From Rhodosorus marinus (Eukaryota; Rhodophyta; Stylonematophyceae; Stylonematales; Stylonemataceae), in assembly GCA_029953675.1 (NCBI GenBank), contig JAMWBK010000005.1, forward strand, positions 1,116,001 through 1,180,000: a stretch of DNA of 64,000 nucleotides, given 5' to 3'. The stretch's first letter is position 1. Each line of letters begins with the position of its first letter. This document shows, piece by piece, positions 1 through 12,488 of the stretch. The notes under the pieces were generated by a model. That model worked only from the letters and a program-made list of their open reading frames with translations. It was not told where the DNA came from and ran no database searches. Made by a program: the position numbers and the translations under genes.

Positions 1-1384
1 CCTTCCATAATGTTTTGCTCATTCCATCGCCAATTGTTTTTAATCAACTGGAAAATAGAGAAAGAAGCGAAGAATCGACGAGGCTTTAAGCTCGTTCAAG
101 AACGTGAAGCCAACCTTGGTTATTGCGAAACGACCAGATGCGAATCAACCCAGGGCACCCGGTCAACCGGAGAAGCACGGAGCAACTCCCAACGATGCAA
201 GCCGTGTGCGGAAAGCTCCTTCTGAAGGGGTATCCGATGTGCCCTCCCAGACAGCGAAAGTCGCAAAAGTTATGTACAGCTAAATTCGTATGTAGATCCT
301 GCAGTGGACCCGGTAGCCCTCTGTGCGGCGAGCTTCATTTCGGAAGTCGGCATCGCAACCTGGGAGACGCGAGGGAAAACTGGTAGTCCTGATTGATATT
401 TAAAGAAAACGGAACAAAACCGTGCGACTCGACAAGACCGCAGCACTCGGACCTTCGAGATGGTTCAATGCGAGCATGGGATGGATTTCGCTCCGATCCT
501 AAGCAATATGAAAGCTCTCTCGTGCCTCTGCGCATTTCGTTGCTTCAGCACGTTCAAGCATCAATTTCGTTCGACGCGGTCTGGGCGCCATCCAGGGGAC
601 ACTACTCAGTCCCACAGGCGGAGCTCCTCAGTGGAGTCTCTTTCCGTCCTGGATTCCTCGCTGAAATTCGGAAGAGGAGGCAAAGAGACCTAGCGAACGT
701 TGCGGCATATCCTTTGTCTTGCTTACCCGACAGCACAGCCAGAGAATCATTCAGAGACCCCATCCACTCCCGTGCCTGCGCAAACTGAACGAACGAACTG
801 CCCACTTCATCTCAGCATGGCCGACTTGCTGAAATTCATGGTCCGCGCAAGGCTAGCGCCAGTACTCTGCGTATTCACGCATCATCTTGCTCTGTGCCAG
901 CGACATCGACTTTGCGGAAAATCTTGCTGCCGCTGCAGTAGCTCTCTCCATTTCTGATCGGAAAGCTTCTTGATTTTTTTAGGTTTGGTTTTGAAGAGCC
1001 TTCTCGCCATTCAAGCTTCCTGAATTCTTCATGCTAGGTATCAGAAATCCACTAAACACACAAGATAGCGGTGGTGCGTTCAGTTCAGCGGGATGAACTC
1101 GTCCGCTCGTACGTTGTCGCAGAGCAATTTTTACCGACGAGTTGGCAATTAAAAGAAGAATGATGATCACAATTGGACTCTTTAAACGCCGTTAAATCAG
1201 TTCTACTGAACACACAGCACCCATAGGGACGTCTTGAGACCCTGAAGTATACTGTGCTAGTTCCCCCCCGACCCTTCCTCCTCGAACGGATAAAGTTTGG
1301 AGATTGTCAGCAGTAGCTCGGGGGTCCTGCACAAGCCCGGAAAGCGGAGTTTTGCTTTTCGCAGAGTGGTTTGGTCAGCTCAAT
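1..1384. other. Unassigned region upstream of the ferredoxin gene
   Basis: I recognise no gene here. The longest open frame (393-788, plus, 131 codons) has no recognisable domain and is overlapped by equally open frames on both strands, so it reads as chance. The last 100 bases presumably hold the promoter and 5' leader of the ferredoxin gene, but no motif stands out. Confidence 0.4.
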
Positions 1385-1964
1385 ATGAATTCTTTGCTTC
1401 TGAGACGAATACCGAAAAGGTTGTTCCATTCTTGTCGTCCTCGAATGCACGGGGGTTATGATGTCAGCAAGGTCGATCCGGCGACAGCGGTGGAGATGGA
1501 GTTTGTTGATCGGGATGGGTCAAAGAGGACAGTCTTAGCACCTGAAGGGGCCTCAGTGCTTGATGTAGCACATGCGAACGATATCGAACTTGAAGGTGCG
1601 TGTGAAGGTTCGTTGGCTTGCTCGACCTGTCATGTATATGTGGACGAGGATACTTACGGCAAATTGGATGAGCCTACCGACGATGAAAACGATATGCTGG
1701 ATCTGGCTTTTGCGTTGAAGGAAAAGTAAGCACGTAACATATCTGAAGACTCGCATCAAAGCGCACATGATCAACTTGCCATTCTTTGCGCTACTATCTA
1801 CTTCCCCGCTGAACCCCGATAAATCTCACACTCTGTCGCCCTATAGCTCCAGATTAGGATGCCAAGTGGTGGCCGATAGGAAGACAACGGAAAAGATGGA
1901 GATAACTCTCCCACAGGCAACAAGAAACATGGCCGTTGATGGCTATGTCGCGAAACCTCACTAA
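1385..1964 (+). CDS. Mitochondrial adrenodoxin-type [2Fe-2S] ferredoxin, two exons
   Basis: This is a 152-residue vertebrate/Yah1-type ferredoxin. In this family such proteins carry electrons from ferredoxin reductase to mitochondrial iron-sulfur cluster assembly and related monooxygenases. Exons are 1385-1725 and 1847-1964; the intron (121 bp) opens with GTAAGC, and the apparent stop just after KEK lies inside it. Cluster ligands are Cys73, Cys79, Cys82 (spacing C-x5-C-x2-C) and Cys119 in SRLGCQ. The family signatures EPTDDENDMLDLAF and ATRNMAVDGYV are intact. The N-terminus, MNSLLLRRIPKRLFHSC, is basic and amphipathic, as expected for a mitochondrial presequence. I chose ATG 1385 because the frame upstream of it has no better methionine next to a presequence. 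The identity is secure; the matrix location is inferred from the leader and the family. Confidence 0.95.
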
Positions 1965-4363
1965 CTGAACACCGATCAAAAACAAGAACCCTACTGTGAA
2001 TAAGAGGATGGTTCCATCACTGGACCCTTGGTGTAAATGAGCTCGTTTTTAACTTCAGAATAGAGGAAAACGATAACTTAGTGTAAAAGAACTCTACAGT
2101 ACAAAGTTAGAAGCAGATAATTCCAACGAATCGCTGTCATACCCCTCCTCTGCATCCCCCTAAATGCTCACCTGACGAAGAAAGGACATCAACAGTGCAA
2201 TGAACGGTATCGATCATTTGTTAAACTTCACCCACCCCTTATTCCTCTCCATTAACAAATTCGAAGTAACATCTTACCCACCCTAGGTTGATTCATTACT
2301 TTGAATGCAAGGAGACCAGAGGATGGTTTTCTTATTTGCATATCGTCAAAAAATTATCCAGGGGTTATTGCCTACCCTAGTGAAATTATTTAATCATGTT
2401 CTGGTTCTGGTCGGCGACCAGATAGCAAGGGCAAGTTGATGATGGAGTGGTTGCAGACGCTTGTTTCCTCAGGAAGGGCTATGAAAGCACTAGGTTAAGA
2501 GCGCTATTCTACCCGCAGATGGTTTCCTGGACTGTCAGATAAAAAGGAAGGCGGCGGAGATACAAAGCGGGCGTTTGACTGATGCCGGCGGTTGGGAAAG
2601 GCTTCGAGCCTTGGCTTTGAAACGGCGTTCCCCGCTATTCAGGTTCCGAGCCTGTCTTTGGGGATCCGCAGGAACTGGACCGACGAAGGTGATGGAAACT
2701 GGACGGAGACATGAGTCAAATCGTCCACACAACAGAGCAAGTCGAGGGCTAGCATTATTTGTCCGGACCTCTGAAGGACACTTGCGATCGAAACGTTGGC
2801 AGTTAGCACGTCCGGAGAAGATATGCTCTTCATCTCCAACGCCGTTCAATGTACGTGAAGCATCAGCCTCGATCACTACTTCCAATACCGCCGAAGACTA
2901 CTGGCAAGCGGAAGTTCAGTGAGACTGTGTCAATGGGCTGGTGGTTGAGGAAAGCTTGGCAGAATCCGGGAGCAGCTCTACGTCAGGTAGATTCTTGTCC
3001 CATCATGTGGCACGCCGAGAAAAGCCAGTGGGCCGGAATCGGAATATGGGCATGCCTAACGGAACCGCTCCAAAAATCTTTAGTTTGTTCCCTTCATCTT
3101 CCAGTGATTTAGCTTAGGTGATAGTGCAAGTCCCCGTTGCCTTCGTTTTTCTCTTTCGTACCGACCCAGGGCGTCTTGACAGCCTCCTCACGAAGCTATC
3201 TTTGAGGCTCTCTGGCGTTCAAAACGCTGCATTATTCTCGGACACGACTCATCAGCGTGTTGTTTCCCCGCTTCTTCAGGGTAGGGTTCGGCTCTGAATA
3301 AACCCGGCTGATGACAAAAAAACCCTACAATTCTGAGCTAAAATCGACGATTTGGAATAAAACCCGAGTTTATAACTTGATATCAGATGAAATACATAAA
3401 AACCAATTCACCGAAACTCGGGAAATATGGTCTTTTACCGGATTGTTTTGCTAAAAAAGACCTGCCGTTGAAGTTTTGCCTCCTTCCAGAAAGTGTCATT
3501 TCCTTGTCCGTTGAGGATGTGTTTTTTGGTGAGTTGGGTTTTTTTAATAAGACAAGATATGCAGTTTGTTGATGGTAAGCAAATCCGCTTCCTCTTCATC
3601 AGTTCGAAGTCGAAGCAGCTAGGCTAGCTGCAAGGACGTTTTCAACGCAGAGGACTCTTTTGTCATCAGCATTCGGATTGGGTAAGTTACTTTGTCTCGT
3701 GGAAGTAACTTTTTTTTGTTTTCGAGTAACGAGCAATTCAGGCAAACGTCTCAAGACGTTTTCGGGACTTTTCCAAACGCCGAGGGAAAAAAAAAGCTGG
3801 CAGTGGGTTTCGTTGTTCTTTTTGAGGAGGAGGCTGGTGACGTTATCAAAAGGGACGCCATTTTTTTTGGTCTCAAAGAAGACGGATTTCGGACGGCTTT
3901 TTTTTTGGCAAGACGAGAGGGTAAGTGCTCCATAGGGGCATGAAGAAGCTCTTTTTCTAAGAATGCTTCCTGTTGGATAGTTCACATTCAAGGCTTTTCT
4001 GTTGAAAACGGGGTTGTGGTAGGTGATGGGATTGCTGTGGAGGGAAATGGTATGTTTTGTAGCCTTTCTAAGCTTGGCTTTTCTTTGTTGTGTGTAAAGG
4101 AGAGCGTTGTGTTTTGGAAGTGTTATGGGAACCTCGTCCGAATGAGCTGACGGAGCTTGTTGATGGGATGATTGTATTGGCTGAGTGATATGGAAAGAGG
4201 AAACAAGATTGGTGACTGCTGAGAAAATGTGAGTGGAGGTTTTCAGATATGCGCTGAAAGCCTGGGTGATATCGTATGGAGTATCTATTGTCGCTAGTCC
4301 TCTTGTGTTTCTTCTCCGTTTTCTGACTTTTTAGTGTTTCTGGTCCACTGTGTTTGGCTTCAG
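1965..4363. other. Unassigned region between ferredoxin and kinase genes
   Basis: About 2.4 kb with no recognisable gene. Open frames around 2535-2922 overlap on opposite strands and match no family. From 3660 onward the sequence is rich in T runs and short oligo-A/T tracts. The first exon and start codon of the downstream kinase may lie near 3950-4360, but I could not place them. Confidence 0.4.
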
Positions 4364-6617
4364 GAGTCACTCTGCGCCGGTGGCGTCCTCTGCAGCTTCG
4401 GGGGCGAAGGGTAATTGGCTGAGTTCGTTGACGAAGCGAGGTATTGGGAAGGCTTCAGGAAAACAGCCCCGAGTAGCTGCAGCTGAACGGCTGTCAAAAC
4501 CAGGAGATTCCAACAATCCTCTCAAGGTAAGATCCTTTACACAGAATTGCTGCTTTCCCTAGCGGTGCTCTTTTGAACGGATTTGAACTGATCGTAGTTT
4601 TTCAACCGAACGTTAGAAGAATCCTGCAAGCGATAAAAGCGATGCAAAATGCCCCTCACCGTGGTTTCTCTCTGATCCGGTACAGTGGGAAAATTGTGTA
4701 GACCTGGAGGAGGCACAGTCTCCTCGAATGGCTATTATACCGTACAGTGCAGTTGAGTGCATGTATATAGTTATTAAGGGTACGGGTGTTATTCATATTT
4801 CCGGTCATGATGCTGGACAAAGCTTAACCGCCATATCGCGTTGTGCGTGTATCTTCAGGAACGCATGCAACGGTAAAGTCTCGCTCTCTGAAGGGAAAGA
4901 CTGCGATGATGTGGATTCCACCCACCATGCAATCCCTAAACTTCAAGTCGGATAGATCTGAGGTGTCTATGCAGTTCCAAGACGTTGAATCAATCAAGTC
5001 GTTCGAAAAATCTATTTCGTTCAATACGTCACAAGGTTCTGAGGCTGTGAGCATCACGTTCCCAAACCGCGAAGGATCGCTCACCTGGATGCAGGCGTTC
5101 CTGGCGCTTGTTCCAAGGAGTGCAAAGGTCTGGTTTCTTGGATTTTTCGCCTTGTTTGTTTATCCTAGTACCTTGCACTGGGACTTCTCCCCTTCGTTCT
5201 CTTTCCTAATGCCCTCGTCGAATGCAATACTTTCAGGTGAGGTCTCGAACGCTGAAGAGCAGTGATGAAAAGCGGCTCTCGTACAACCTTTTTGAAGACG
5301 TTTGGGGAGGGAAAAAGCTCTATGAAAGGCCTGTGGTTCTCGGATATGTGCTTCTCGGGACGATTGGAAAAGGTGGCTTTAGTCGCGTGCGCCTGACGCT
5401 AAATCTGGAGGACAAGTGTTTCTATGCGGTTAAAATAATATCTAAATCTGTGAGCATCGACTCGTCCGACTCTGAAGGAGTGCGGTACCCCAACTGAACG
5501 TCTGTCTTGTGCGCTTTCATCCCGTGGTTGTAGGTCTTGAAGCGACATCAAGCAGGAAACTCATCGGCGGAAAAGGGAACCACTGGTGTATCTTCAAAGG
5601 AGATGAACAGCGTTGAGTTCACGATAATGAAGGTTCTCGACCACCAGAACGTCGTCAAGTATAGAGAAATACACAGGCCCAAGGATTCGGATAGCATATA
5701 CATTTTTCAGGAGTACATCCCATGTGGATCCGTCATGACAAGCTCTTGCGTTGAAGGGGCGAAGACGCTGACGGAAGAAAGGTAGCAACAGCGAAGCAGA
5801 CAATCTGACAGTAATGGTCTTATGCTGATGAAGCCATGCTGGCTTTGTGAACTACTCAACAGGACGCGCGAGCTGACAAGAATGGTGTTAAATGGACTGC
5901 ACTACCTGCACGACAAGAATATAGCACACCTCGATATTAAACCGGAGAATCTGTTGACCCTCGCCGATGGGAGCGTGAAAATAGCTGATTTCGGCAACGC
6001 CGAAATGTACAAGGAAGGGATTGAGACAGGTGCCCGAGACAGGTAGGATTACCGCGACTTCTATATATAAACGGAACGAACCCACATTTAGCTCCGTGTT
6101 GATTCAAACTTCATTCTGAGCTTTTGTAGATGCGCAATCGTGCTTTGTGTGCTGACTACCGCCTCCTTTTCTCTTCTTCTTCTTTGACACTGACAGAACG
6201 ACGATTGGAACTCCTGCGTTCGCGGCGCCAGAACTATGTTTATCAGAGCACGCTCCTCCTGGGCCGCCCGAAGCTTACGCGGCTGACGTATGGTCGCTGG
6301 GCGCAACCCTTTATTACATGGTTTTCGGAAAAGTACCTTTCACGGCAAGCAAAGTGTTTGACATGTACGATAGAATCTGCTGTTCTGAGCTGAAGTTTCC
6401 CTCCAGTCCGGTGACGAGCAAGGAATTCCAGGAGGTGGTTAGCGGGATGATGACCAAGGATCCGTTCAAGAGAATGTCACTGGAAGATGTAGAAAATTCT
6501 TCATGGTTTTGCGAAGACGATGCCCAGCTTGCGCGTTTTCTTTCTCAGCAAACCAACTTGTCGTCTCGTTCTGGTGCAAGCAGTCGTTTAATCTCCCGAA
6601 TCAACTTTGAGAGGTGA
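4364..6617 (+). CDS. CaMKK/SnAK-like Ser/Thr protein kinase with a PH-like N-terminal region, at least seven exons
   Basis: Exons as I read them: up to 4526, 4617-4779, 4859-5127, 5237-5479, 5534-5781, 5863-6042 and 6197-6617; the ends near 5480 are least certain. The kinase core has the glycine loop [11 protein letters not shown], the lysine motif FYAVKII, the catalytic loop [14 protein letters not shown] and the activation segment [14 protein letters not shown]. The GTPAFxAPE sequence and a 30-residue insert between the VK lysine and helix C match the CaMKK/Sak1/GRIK group that activates SNF1/AMPK-type kinases. HLD in place of HRD makes it a non-RD kinase, as plant SnAKs are. Exon 3 resembles a PH-type beta-barrel (strands followed by a C-terminal Trp helix), but this is weak. 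There is no ATG in the first exon shown, so the 5' end is missing. Substrate and regulation are inferred from the family only. Confidence 0.85.
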
Positions 6618-7247
6618 TGTTAGTTTTCATTATTGTTCCCCACGAGGATGCATATTCAACACGTGTTATTTTGTACAGATTCGTTGAGGTAGAATTCCAG
6701 TATTGCCTATTTGTATACGCCACAATGAACTTATTGTAAAAGAATATTTCTCAAATCGTACATCGATGCAGTCCTAGAAGCGCAAGGTTGTCTCATTTCC
6801 AAATCCACTTTTTTTGGCTTTGATTTCTCGCTCAAAGATCCGATCGCTTCGGGTGGTTTCGGGAAGAGGACACGAAGCTTACGCACTCTGATTCTCTAGC
6901 AAAATATTCCCAAATGTTAACCCTCCCAAACAGGTCTCCCCTTCTAAATGCAGGTCCAAGCCCTAACCAACCTATCAAACAGATTCACTCTACCAACACA
7001 TGTGGCGACCGACAATTGACGAAAAAAACAACAACGAATCAATCGTACAAACGGCAAATCCTATTTTCCCTAATTTTAAGCCCATCTATAAATTTATTTA
7101 TTTTTCAGCCTCTCATCTCATTGAATTCCAGGCAATTTATTGCGAAAATCATACTCAACCGAACACGTCGGACACCGGGTTTTCTCTGATCCAATTTATT
7201 CATAAATTCATGAAAAATTGTTTTTCCCCGTTGAGAGTGGACTAAAT
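6618..7247. other. AT-rich unassigned stretch downstream of the kinase
   Basis: No gene recognised. The sequence becomes AT-rich and holds only short open frames with no family resemblance. It probably contains the kinase 3' untranslated region. Confidence 0.4.
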
Positions 7248-7955
7248 CTACAAAGATGTCCGTTCACGAAATTGTGTAATAATTTCACAATATAGTAAGC
7301 TTTGCCCTTTTTCCCTTCTATTTGAAACTAAAATAATCATAAGATTTTTTATGTCGTTCTGCATAAAGAATTTCTGGGCGTAAAAAAATTCTTGATTTTC
7401 AGTACTCGTTTTTGGAAGTTGTTTTGCTTCATGAGAAAATGGTCGAATCCTTTTGTGAAGGATGGTGGTCTGCTCCAACATGGTAAACAGGACATTTGTA
7501 CTGGGCCCTATGAGCACGGCGGTTACATCGATTCGCCTACAACATTCGTAGATCGACCATGTCACCTCAGAGGATTCATTGAGGACGTTTTGGCCTCCAG
7601 AGTGAAAATCCTTCTGCCTGGCACTGTATCGTACTTGTCCATCATATTCCTTCCATGATCTACGTATGAGTAACCGCGTTTCAAGCGAAATTCGAGACGT
7701 GTGCCGCTCTGTCAATCGATGATGGAAATTCTTGCCCACCAGAGTGCCGCAAGGGTCCGCAACCCTTTGCGTGACCAGATCATGTAACCCGGTCCCCGCG
7801 CTTTCTAGTAATGGGTGTCTTGCCACATACGAAAGTTCAACACCTGATTTTTCGATGGCTCTGCTCCGTCTTGCAGATACCAAATCACGTAGCCTCCTTT
7901 CCGCTAGTACAGACTTGTACGCGCGGTACGGGATACCAGCAACTCCAGCAGGCAC
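7248..7955 (-). CDS. Long open reading frame of unknown nature
   Basis: An uninterrupted frame of 235 codons lies on the minus strand, the longest unassigned single-exon frame in the window. I recognise no domain, signal peptide or membrane segment. It is rich in Arg and Ser and its C-terminal third is AT-driven (many Lys, Phe, Asn and Ile), which argues against one conserved protein. A 130-codon plus-strand frame overlaps its 5' half. At this composition such a frame could arise by chance roughly once in several windows of this size. The first codon in the frame has not been shown to be a genuine start. Confidence 0.2.
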   Translation of the reverse strand: MPAGVAGIPYRAYKSVLAERRLRDLVSARRSRAIEKSGVELSYVARHPLLESAGTGLHDLVTQRVADPCGTLVGKNFHHRLTERHTSRISLETRLLIRRSWKEYDGQVRYSARQKDFHSGGQNVLNESSEVTWSIYECCRRIDVTAVLIGPSTNVLFTMLEQTTILHKRIRPFSHEAKQLPKTSTENQEFFYAQKFFMQNDIKNLMIILVSNRREKGQSLLYCEIITQFRERTSL

Positions 7956-10857
7956 GACTGCCTCCTCCCCACGTCTTCAACGTGATCCCACATCTTCACC
8001 GAGCAGCGGACATAATCTGCTTAGTTTTCGCAAAGAATCCGTTTTCCAAAATAATTGCAATAGATTTTCCAACGTAGAAAATAGAGAAAAAGTGAAGGTT
8101 CCTCCAATTCAGAGCAGTCAATAATATCACTGTTCGCCAATTGGAGAAATAAGGTAAAATTACTATTTGACGTCACTTTGATCATTAGGGGGATGTCCAT
8201 TAAAAAAAAAATTTTAACGAAGCTAGCCATGCGGTGGTATCAACTTGGGCTGGTGCTTCAGTTGATTGTAGTGTGGGAGAGGGAGACAGACCTATGCATG
8301 GGCGATGCAATTCGAGCTACTAGAACTGTTGCCTACATCGCAGATCTTTGGCGGTGCTAAGTGGTTCTTTGTTGCATCCATGCGTAATCAGATATTGTTG
8401 ATTGTATGGGTGAGGGTGGTGGTTGCGCGGATCTGTGCACTCAGCTAGCCATGTACAGAGAGCATGCAAGTTACGAAACTTTCGAGGTTAGCGGACATTA
8501 CTCGACCTTCTAGATTTCATGCTGTGAATTCGTGTTTGTGAAACGATAGTGTAAACTAAACACAATCTGGTTGGGCGGAGAAGCTAGGCGAGTTAAAGTT
8601 ACGCGGTTAGGTCCTGTTACATTCCATGCTTTGCGCGTTTGGCGAGACTTCCTGGAAGGAATTGGAATTTACCGAGGCAACGAGACCCGATACGTTGTTA
8701 GTGCTAAACTAGTACCACGTACCATTGTGACTTTTCCCTGATGCTCCCAATAACTGGAACTGGAAAATTGAGCTTCCCCTTGTAGCTTGAGTGTCACCCC
8801 AAAATAGCATGCTAGTAGAAAAAACAGGTCAAAACCAGTCCCCCTTGCAGAAAGATGTATGATACAACACGCAAGTGACGACCGCACAAGCCTGTTGTAG
8901 CAACGTTTCAACGCTCCATTTTGTCCAGAAGCCTCCGGAACTTCCCATCCACCCTGCGAATGGCACCGATTCGGAACAAACTGAAAGCAGTAAAGCGTGC
9001 GAGGACTATTGATCGGCACAACGTGCCCGAACAGCCTCTAGAGCCACACTCTGGATTACTATGACGGGTATGCAGAACCTTGCTGGAAACCACACGACGA
9101 GTTTGACAACGGGCTAGATCCTTTCAACTCTCAATTCGACAGAGCTAAACTTCGTCCTTTTGCATATGAGTCTACGGAAAGTTACACAAAGATAGTCAAA
9201 AAAAGAGGACGAGCGATAGAACACTCATCACACCGACGAGTAGTTATGTGGGAGAAACGGGAAACCAGTTTAGCACGGCAGAAAAGTAACTGAAAAGAAG
9301 ATTTATAGTGAATTTACTTGGGTCAGTCCCCATAGCGCACTTGCGCTCACTTGATTTATCGGCACTCCTGACCGTGCTAAAAGTAGGTACCAGTGACCAG
9401 CTGCGAGTAAGCACATACGTTTTTTATAAAACAAAACTTGAAATCCAATCACGCAGTCCATTCCCCCAACAGGCAAGCGCGCCGAGCAAGTGTGCTTCTC
9501 AGCTCCCAAATTATCACTGCAACAAGCAGAGCTCTCACAACCCAGATGTCTTGGTTGATGCGATTTTTACCGGAGATCTATAACAACCTCACACTATCGC
9601 TTCCCTTCGTATCAGAACGTGAGTTCTAAGCAAATTCCATTCCAACTGTCAGCCCGACAGAAGACGCTCCTTGAGCGCAAGCGCGAACAATTTTCTTTTT
9701 CTCATATAACTCAAGCTGAAGAGCACTACTATACTAAAAGGGGGAGGGATAGATCAATACTACTTCATTATTACCTCCAAATTATTTTACCATAAATAAA
9801 TCTCAATTCTTCTCCGCTCGACGAACACCCCCCCTTCCTCCTTGACGAAATGCACCAATGCTTCGATTACAGCTTGGAACTTAGAGAAAAACCCTTCAAC
9901 AGCAGGGGTACGTGACATCACAGTATTTCAGCAAACCCTTGAAAATACTTTTACCATAAACAATAAAGGTTTCTTCCTTTCTCCTCCTCACAACCCCCCT
10001 TGATGACAAATACAAGGCGCGTCGTCCTTTCTCCGTTCTCTGTGCGTCGTTAGCTGTTCCGCCAGCGGAGAAAAAATTACACTATTGAGGGGGTGTACGA
10101 TATTTACTAGTTCAACAAACCCTGTTTAGTTTTACAAAAAAACTCCAAAAGAAATCAATATCCATTTCTCGAGCTTACCCGTCGAACTTCCTTCTTCCCT
10201 TAAGCTTCGAAATCGCAATGTTGTGGAAATCAGACTAGAATCTTCCATGCCAAATGGATATATGTCAAAATATACCACAAGATGAATAACATGGTTAGGA
10301 GACCCCTTAATTGTTTGCACATCTTCAAGATTTTTGGGCGAGGGGGATCCTCAGGGTTCTTCTAAAAGAAGCCATGAAATATTGAAATAAATAAACCGAA
10401 AGTAGAAATGGTTGGCGTGGGACCTGGAGGGGCTTGGGACAGCGTTTTGAATAGGAGTAGCAATTTACTAGCGTGGTTTTTTTAATTTTTAGTTGTTAAG
10501 TTGGCTATTTGTTCTTTTTGTTTTGTTTTTAGAAAACAATCTAATTGAAGATGAAAAACAAGTCTCGGGGTGTGTTAGAAAGGAAATCGAAAAAAAAAGG
10601 ATGTTTGTTGAACGCGAGCAACATGGGTGGGAAGTACTGACAGACACCGGACACCTGGGAGAGATGAGAGAGAGCCCAGGGCTGTGGTTACACGGAGCAT
10701 TCGATGGATTGGATTGAACGGATAGTAGCTTCTTTTTCGAATTCCGTGCTGACTCGTTGGAGTTGTGCTTGGGGAATATAAGGTCGGCTGGAGTTCAGGT
10801 GATGATCGGAGAGGCGACGATGGATAAGAACAAGAAGGAAGTAGTATCGGGAAAGAT
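7956..10857. other. Long unassigned region
   Basis: Almost 3 kb with no recognisable gene on either strand. Frames at 8669-9019 (minus) and 9308-9583 (plus) are short and match nothing. From 9760 the sequence has pyrimidine-rich AT stretches and a T-rich block near 10470-10540 before the zinc-finger gene. No repeat or hairpin stood out. Confidence 0.35.
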
Positions 10858-11520
10858 ATGCATGATTCTAGGATACGGAACACCAGTAGCTACCCGTGCT
10901 TGTTCCCTGGATGCAGACAGATATTAACCTCGAAGCAGACGTTGAGAGAACATGGAAGGCTTCATACCCGTGAGCAGCCGTATCGCTGTCGATATCGCTG
11001 TGGGAAAACTTTCAAGTGGCGCTCGAGCTTGGCCCATCACGAAAAAACCGTTCATACCGGAAGCCCATCGACGTCAAGTGAACCACAGATATCGAAAGCG
11101 GAAGCGCTGATTGATGCGGAGGTGCGTGAATCCGGGATGGCAATTGTTGATTCTCGAACAGGCGAGTCTACGGATGAGACCCTTTCGTCCCGGACCTTGA
11201 GCAGTTCTTTGCCGAGAATTTATACAGAAGAGAACAGCTCGGACTTAAATTTCGAACCTGCAGTTGCTGAGTGGCTGCAGAGGAATAGAAGCCCGCAATC
11301 GGAGTTGGGCAGGAATGTCGACATTGCTTTCGATGAACTCCTGATTGACACTCCAGTCGGGGCCATGCAAGACTCTCCCGAAGTAGAGGTGAGCTCTCTG
11401 ATGGAAGTAAACAACGAGATCAGTGAGTGGACGGCGGGTGATCTCTGTGAATGTACGATGGATGATCCCGGCGACCCACCACTGCAGCAAAGCGATCATG
11501 AGGACTACGGAAATGACTAG
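10858..11520 (+). CDS. C2H2 zinc-finger protein with two fingers and an acidic tail
   Basis: A single-exon frame of 220 residues starting at a genuine ATG. Finger 1 (about residues 13-36) is C-x4-C-x12-H-x3-H, beginning YPCLFPGC. Finger 2 (about 43-65) is C-x3-C-x12-H-x4-H, including CGKTFKWRSSLAHH. They are joined by HTREQPYRC, close to the classical TGEKP linker, so tandem DNA binding is plausible. The remaining 150 residues have no domain; they are rich in Glu, Asp and Ser and end DPGDPPLQQSDHEDYGND, which could be an activation or interaction region. The protein is probably a transcription regulator acting in the nucleus; the targets cannot be inferred. The two fingers are certain and the start is likely. 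An upstream ATG at 10820 is in another frame and stops after 34 codons. Confidence 0.8.
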   Translation: MHDSRIRNTSSYPCLFPGCRQILTSKQTLREHGRLHTREQPYRCRYRCGKTFKWRSSLAHHEKTVHTGSPSTSSEPQISKAEALIDAEVRESGMAIVDSRTGESTDETLSSRTLSSSLPRIYTEENSSDLNFEPAVAEWLQRNRSPQSELGRNVDIAFDELLIDTPVGAMQDSPEVEVSSLMEVNNEISEWTAGDLCECTMDDPGDPPLQQSDHEDYGND

Positions 11521-12488
11521 ATACCTGAACCGGCTATCCACCGTCTTACCAGATACGCGTTCAATGAACTATTCAAGAGTTGGAGAAATAACCCAGAAGG
11601 AAGCATTCAATTGAAGTGGAGAGATTCGCTCAGTCTGTTTTGGGTTAGAAAGGGAAATTTTCCAGACAGGCTGTTTCAATCAGAGCAGTATTCCACAGTC
11701 AATTTCTTAAAAATGATTCAGTAATTGATTGGACTGCCAGAATCGGATCGCTGATCAGTCGGCTTTTACTCGAGGCGCGATTGCGGGCGGCGAGCTTGCA
11801 GATTCTGTTTTGCAGATTACGTGTGGAATTTTATCTATGTAATTAAAGAAATTTTCGTTTTGCACAATGTTGGAGGCTTTGAAGAGTGCTGCTCCCCCAA
11901 CCCGTGGATGATGAACGAAGCCCGCCCCACGCTTGCCACCAAACGGCAAGAGAGGGTGGGAGGATCCGCGCATGGGCGAGAGCACAGTCGCACGTAGGAT
12001 GTGCATGAGAGTTTGTGTTGATCAAATATTTAAACTGCACGCAGCAACTCCAGGCTTCGAGATCCTGCGAGCCCCGGCGATCACATGGCAATGTTGGAGC
12101 TTTGTGTGCGGTTATTGCTCTATACGCTCCAGCGCTTTCGAAGGAATTTTGCTGTTAAGAAGCGCCAAAAAGGTTAACAGTGAACCCAATATCGAGCAAA
12201 GCGCAGACTACCCACTCACGTCGTTGGGTCAATAACCAGCGAGTCCGCAATCACACGAAAAATACCCAGTGGCATTGATGTCGTCACGAGAATCACTTTA
12301 GAAAACCATTGATGTACGCGCATGCGGACCAGACCTGGTTGATGAAGACATTGGCCGGCTCTGCACTGATCCCAACCAAACAAGTACACTTCTGTACTAT
12401 GTACAAAAAAATACTGTTTCATGCTAGCACGAGCGCCGAGAGCCGAGGGAGGGGAGCAGCCGGGTGAGGAGGTTGAATTGGCTTAGCG
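11521..12488. other. Unassigned region upstream of the C11 gene
   Basis: About 970 bases with only overlapping short frames on both strands. Nothing recognised. The 3' end of the zinc-finger transcript and the C11 promoter should lie here. Confidence 0.4.

Noticed and set aside
1719-1731. Truncation of the ferredoxin after KEK
   Set aside because: The apparent stop is the GTAAGC donor; the second exon restores the fourth cluster Cys and the family C-terminus.
2535-2922. Overlapping 115/116-codon ORFs on opposite strands
   Set aside because: Mirror frames with no domain, splice support or sensible composition.
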